Positions 32,562 to 34,699 of a stretch of DNA of 34,699 nt are shown in pieces. The position numbers were made by a program, and so were the translations under genes. Origin of the DNA: JBFKQC01 sp041627895 (lineage in GTDB: Bacteria > Pseudomonadota > Alphaproteobacteria > Rhodobacterales > Rhodobacteraceae); NCBI GenBank assembly GCA_041627895.1, contig JBFKQC010000043.1, positions 1-34,699 of the forward strand, given 5' to 3'. The notes beneath the pieces are model-generated. The model made no database searches. It was not told where the DNA came from and worked only from the letters and a program-made list of their open reading frames with translations. Each line of letters opens with the position of its first letter. The first letter of the stretch is position 1.

Positions 32562-33554
32562 CTATTCCGCCGCGACCTTGCGCGCGGCCTTCTTCCGGGC
32601 ATGGGCCAGCAGCCCGTCGCGCACCCACTTGCCGTCGTCCCAGGCCTTCTGCCGCGCGGCCATGCGATCGACGTTGCAGGGGCCGCCGCCCTTGATGACC
32701 GCGAAGAACTCGGCCCAGTCCGGTTCGGAAAAGTCGTAATGCCCGCGCTCGTCGTTCCACCTCAACGCCGGGTCGGGCATGGTCAGCCCGAGATACTCGG
32801 CCTGCGGCACCGTCTGGTCGACGAATTTCTGGCGCAACTCGTCGTTGGTGTTGATCTTGATCTTCCAGGCCATCGACTGCGCCGAATGCACGCTGTCCTT
32901 GTCGGACGGACCGAACATCATCAGCGACGGGTACCAGAACCGGTTCAGCGCGTCCTGCGCCATGCGCCGCTGCGCGTCCGTCCCGTTCGCCATCTTCATC
33001 ATGATGTCGTAGCCCTGGCGCTGGTGGAACGATTCCTCCTTGCAGATCCGCACCATGGCGCGGGCGTAGGGGCCATAGGAGGTGCGCTGCAGCGGCACCT
33101 GGTTCATGATCGCCGCGCCGTCGACCAGCCAGCCCACCGCGCCGATGTCGGCCCAGGTCAGCGTCGGGTAGTTGAAGATCGAGGAATACTTCATCCGCCC
33201 GTCCAAGAGCATCTCGGTCAACTCGTCGCGGCTGACCCCCAGCGTCTCGGCAGCGCAGTAGAGGTAAAGCCCGTGGCCCGCCTCGTCCTGCACCTTGGCC
33301 AGCAGGATCGCCTTGCGCTCGAGCGTCGGTGCGCGGGTGATCCAGTTGCCCTCGGGCAGTTGGCCGACGATCTCGGAATGCGCGTGCTGGCCGATCTGGC
33401 GGATCAGCGTGGCGCGGTAGTCGTCGGGCATCCAGTCCTTCGGCTCGATCCGGATATCGGCATCGATCCGGTCCTGAAACGCGCGTTCCTCGTCCGACAT
33501 CTCCTCGCGCGGCTGCACTCCGGTGCCCGCCGTCTTGATCATCTGCGCGTACAT
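32562..33554 (-). CDS. paaA: Phenylacetyl-CoA epoxidase catalytic subunit PaaA
   Basis: A 330-residue diiron oxygenase subunit that forms 1,2-epoxyphenylacetyl-CoA. Candidate diiron ligands: E61 in HAHSEIVG, E91 and H94 in QDEAGHGLYLY, and E174 and H177 in KEESFHQRQ; the family motifs are intact. The C-terminus is basic (HARKKAARKVAAE). ATG 33554 is used with GGAGG 10 bases upstream; further upstream is the thiolase 3' end. E. coli PaaA is about 309 residues. Confidence 0.97.
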   Translation of the reverse strand: MYAQMIKTAGTGVQPREEMSDEERAFQDRIDADIRIEPKDWMPDDYRATLIRQIGQHAHSEIVGQLPEGNWITRAPTLERKAILLAKVQDEAGHGLYLYCAAETLGVSRDELTEMLLDGRMKYSSIFNYPTLTWADIGAVGWLVDGAAIMNQVPLQRTSYGPYARAMVRICKEESFHQRQGYDIMMKMANGTDAQRRMAQDALNRFWYPSLMMFGPSDKDSVHSAQSMAWKIKINTNDELRQKFVDQTVPQAEYLGLTMPDPALRWNDERGHYDFSEPDWAEFFAVIKGGGPCNVDRMAARQKAWDDGKWVRDGLLAHARKKAARKVAAE

Positions 33555-33571
33555 CGCCCTTGGTCCTCCGA

Positions 33572-34699
33572 TCAGACACGTTCCAGGATCAGCGCGGCGC
33601 CCTGGCCGACGCCCACGCACATCGTGCAAAGCGCATGGCGACCGCCGGTGCGGCGCAACTGGTAGGCAGCCGTCAGCACCAGCCGCGCGCCCGACATGCC
33701 AAGCGGGTGGCCGATCGCGATCGCGCCGCCGTTCGGGTTCACATGCGGCGCATCGTCCGGCACGCCCAGCTCGCGCAGGGTCGCCAGCGCTTGGGCCGCG
33801 AAGGCCTCGTTCAATTCTATCACATCCATGTCGGCGATGCTCAGCCCCGTGCGCCCCAGAACCTTGCGGACCGCCGGCACCGGCCCGATCCCCATCACCC
33901 GCGGCTCGACCCCGGCCGCCGCCATGGCGACGACGCGCGCCAGCGGCGTCAGCCCGTGCCGCGCAGCCGCCGCCCCGCTCGCCAGCAGCAACGCCGCCGC
34001 GCCGTCGTTGACGCCCGATGCGTTGCCGGCGGTCACGCTCAATTCGGGCCCGTTGATCCCCCTGAGCCTGCCCAGCGCCGCCAGGTCGGTGCCCGGCCGC
34101 GGGTGCTCGTCGGTGTCGACCACGACCGGCGCGCCCCGGCGTTGCGGTATGGTCACCGGCACGATTTCCTCGGCGAACAGCCCGGCGGCCTGCGCCGCTG
34201 CCCAGCGCTGCTGCGAGCGCAGGGCAAAGGCATCCTGATCGGCGCGGCCGACCTGATAGTCGGCGGCCACGTTGTCGGCGGTCTCGGGCATCGAATCGAT
34301 GCCGTATTGCGCCTGCAGCTTCGGGTTCACGAACCGCCAGCCGATGGTCGTGTCATGAACCGCATTCGCCCGGCTGAACGCGCCCTCGGCCTTCGGCATC
34401 ACGAAGGGCGCGCGGCTCATGCTCTCGACCCCGCCCGCGATGGCGAGGTCGTAGTCGCCGGCGCGAATGCCGCGCGCGGCCATGCCCACCGCATCCATCC
34501 CGGACGCGCAAAGCCGGTTGACCGTGGTGCCGGGAACCCCGACCGGCAGGCCGGCCAGCAGCGCCGCCATCCGCGCCACGTTGCGGTTGTCCTCGCCCGC
34601 CTGGTTGGCGTCGCCGAAGATCACGTCGTCCAGGCTCGCCCAGTCCACGCCGGGGTTGCGCGCCACCAGCGCCGCGACCGGCGCCGCGGCCAGGTCGTC
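33572..34699 (-). CDS. paaJ: 3-oxoadipyl-CoA thiolase, N-terminus outside window
   Basis: The frame is open to the window edge (codons reading DDLAAAPVAALV before ARNPG), so the start lies beyond base 34699. Thiolase I motifs are complete: the nucleophile cysteine in NRLCASGMDA, NPNGGAIAIGHPLGMSGAR with the catalytic histidine, and the second cysteine in CTMCVGVGQG. Position just upstream of paaA fits the terminal thiolase of the phenylacetate pathway (PaaJ, or PcaF if shared with beta-ketoadipate). The two cannot be separated on sequence alone. 17 bases separate it from paaA. Confidence 0.93.
   Translation of the reverse strand, partial: DDLAAAPVAALVARNPGVDWASLDDVIFGDANQAGEDNRNVARMAALLAGLPVGVPGTTVNRLCASGMDAVGMAARGIRAGDYDLAIAGGVESMSRAPFVMPKAEGAFSRANAVHDTTIGWRFVNPKLQAQYGIDSMPETADNVAADYQVGRADQDAFALRSQQRWAAAQAAGLFAEEIVPVTIPQRRGAPVVVDTDEHPRPGTDLAALGRLRGINGPELSVTAGNASGVNDGAAALLLASGAAAARHGLTPLARVVAMAAAGVEPRVMGIGPVPAVRKVLGRTGLSIADMDVIELNEAFAAQALATLRELGVPDDAPHVNPNGGAIAIGHPLGMSGARLVLTAAYQLRRTGGRHALCTMCVGVGQGAALILERV

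Overview
This is a GC-rich window with short intergenic gaps, heavy gene overlap and gene families typical of the Rhodobacteraceae (roseobacter/Rhodobacter group, Alphaproteobacteria). The assignment rests on overall protein character, the TctABC, RTX and paa gene complement and the G+C bias; no rRNA or marker gene is present to fix it. No tRNA, rRNA, CRISPR, transposase or prophage block is visible. The first and last genes run off the window edges.

Layout. Positions 1-599 hold the 3' end of acetyl-CoA synthetase, closed by a strong terminator. Positions 782-5723 hold a loose set of plus-strand genes: an overlapping pair of uncharacterised genes (the second a secreted phage tail-collar-like protein), an orphan thiamine-diphosphate enzyme, a small RTX calcium-binding protein with a structured leader, a small lipoprotein and a small membrane protein. 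Positions 5779-19280 hold a pyrimidine (uracil/thymine) reductive-catabolism locus. It encodes an NMT1/THI5-type ABC transporter, dihydropyrimidinase, a carbamoyl-amino-acid hydrolase acting as candidate beta-ureidopropionase, a RutR-like TetR regulator, and both subunits of NAD-dependent dihydropyrimidine dehydrogenase (PreA, PreT). Two cupins, a methyltransferase, a VOC protein and two unknown ORFs are interspersed. Positions 19422-22511 hold a tripartite tricarboxylate transporter (TctA, TctB, TctC), followed by a divergent MFS permease and a hotdog thioesterase (22723-24389). Positions 24422-34699 hold a phenylacetate catabolic locus: PaaZ, divergent PaaI-PaaK, PaaX, and a minus-strand operon of thiolase, PaaA, PaaB, PaaC, PaaD, PaaE and an extra PaaA/PaaC-like ferritin-fold protein.

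How the genes work together. In the pyrimidine locus PreT (FAD/NADH side) and PreA (FMN/Fe-S side) would reduce uracil or thymine, HydA opens the dihydropyrimidine ring, and the Zn-hydrolase releases beta-alanine or beta-aminoisobutyrate plus ammonia and CO2. The clearest regulatory element is a perfect 14-bp dyad inside TTGACCAATTGGTCAG (13446-13461) between the divergent rutR-like and hydrolase genes. It matches the RutR consensus as I recall it, and a degenerate 16-bp relative lies upstream of preT. In the paa locus PaaK makes phenylacetyl-CoA, PaaABCDE epoxidises it, PaaZ opens the oxepin ring and oxidises the aldehyde, PaaI is the rescue thioesterase, and the thiolase ends beta-oxidation. 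PaaG/PaaH-type genes are not in the window.

The most interesting points are: the RutR-type operator and its possible second copy; a methyltransferase and VOC protein translationally coupled between preT and preA; a cupin gene inverted inside the otherwise minus-strand catabolic and transport gene row; a third diiron-family protein in the paa operon; and a stand-alone secreted tail-collar protein. I see no system that is clearly undescribed as a whole. These points are embellishments of known pathways.
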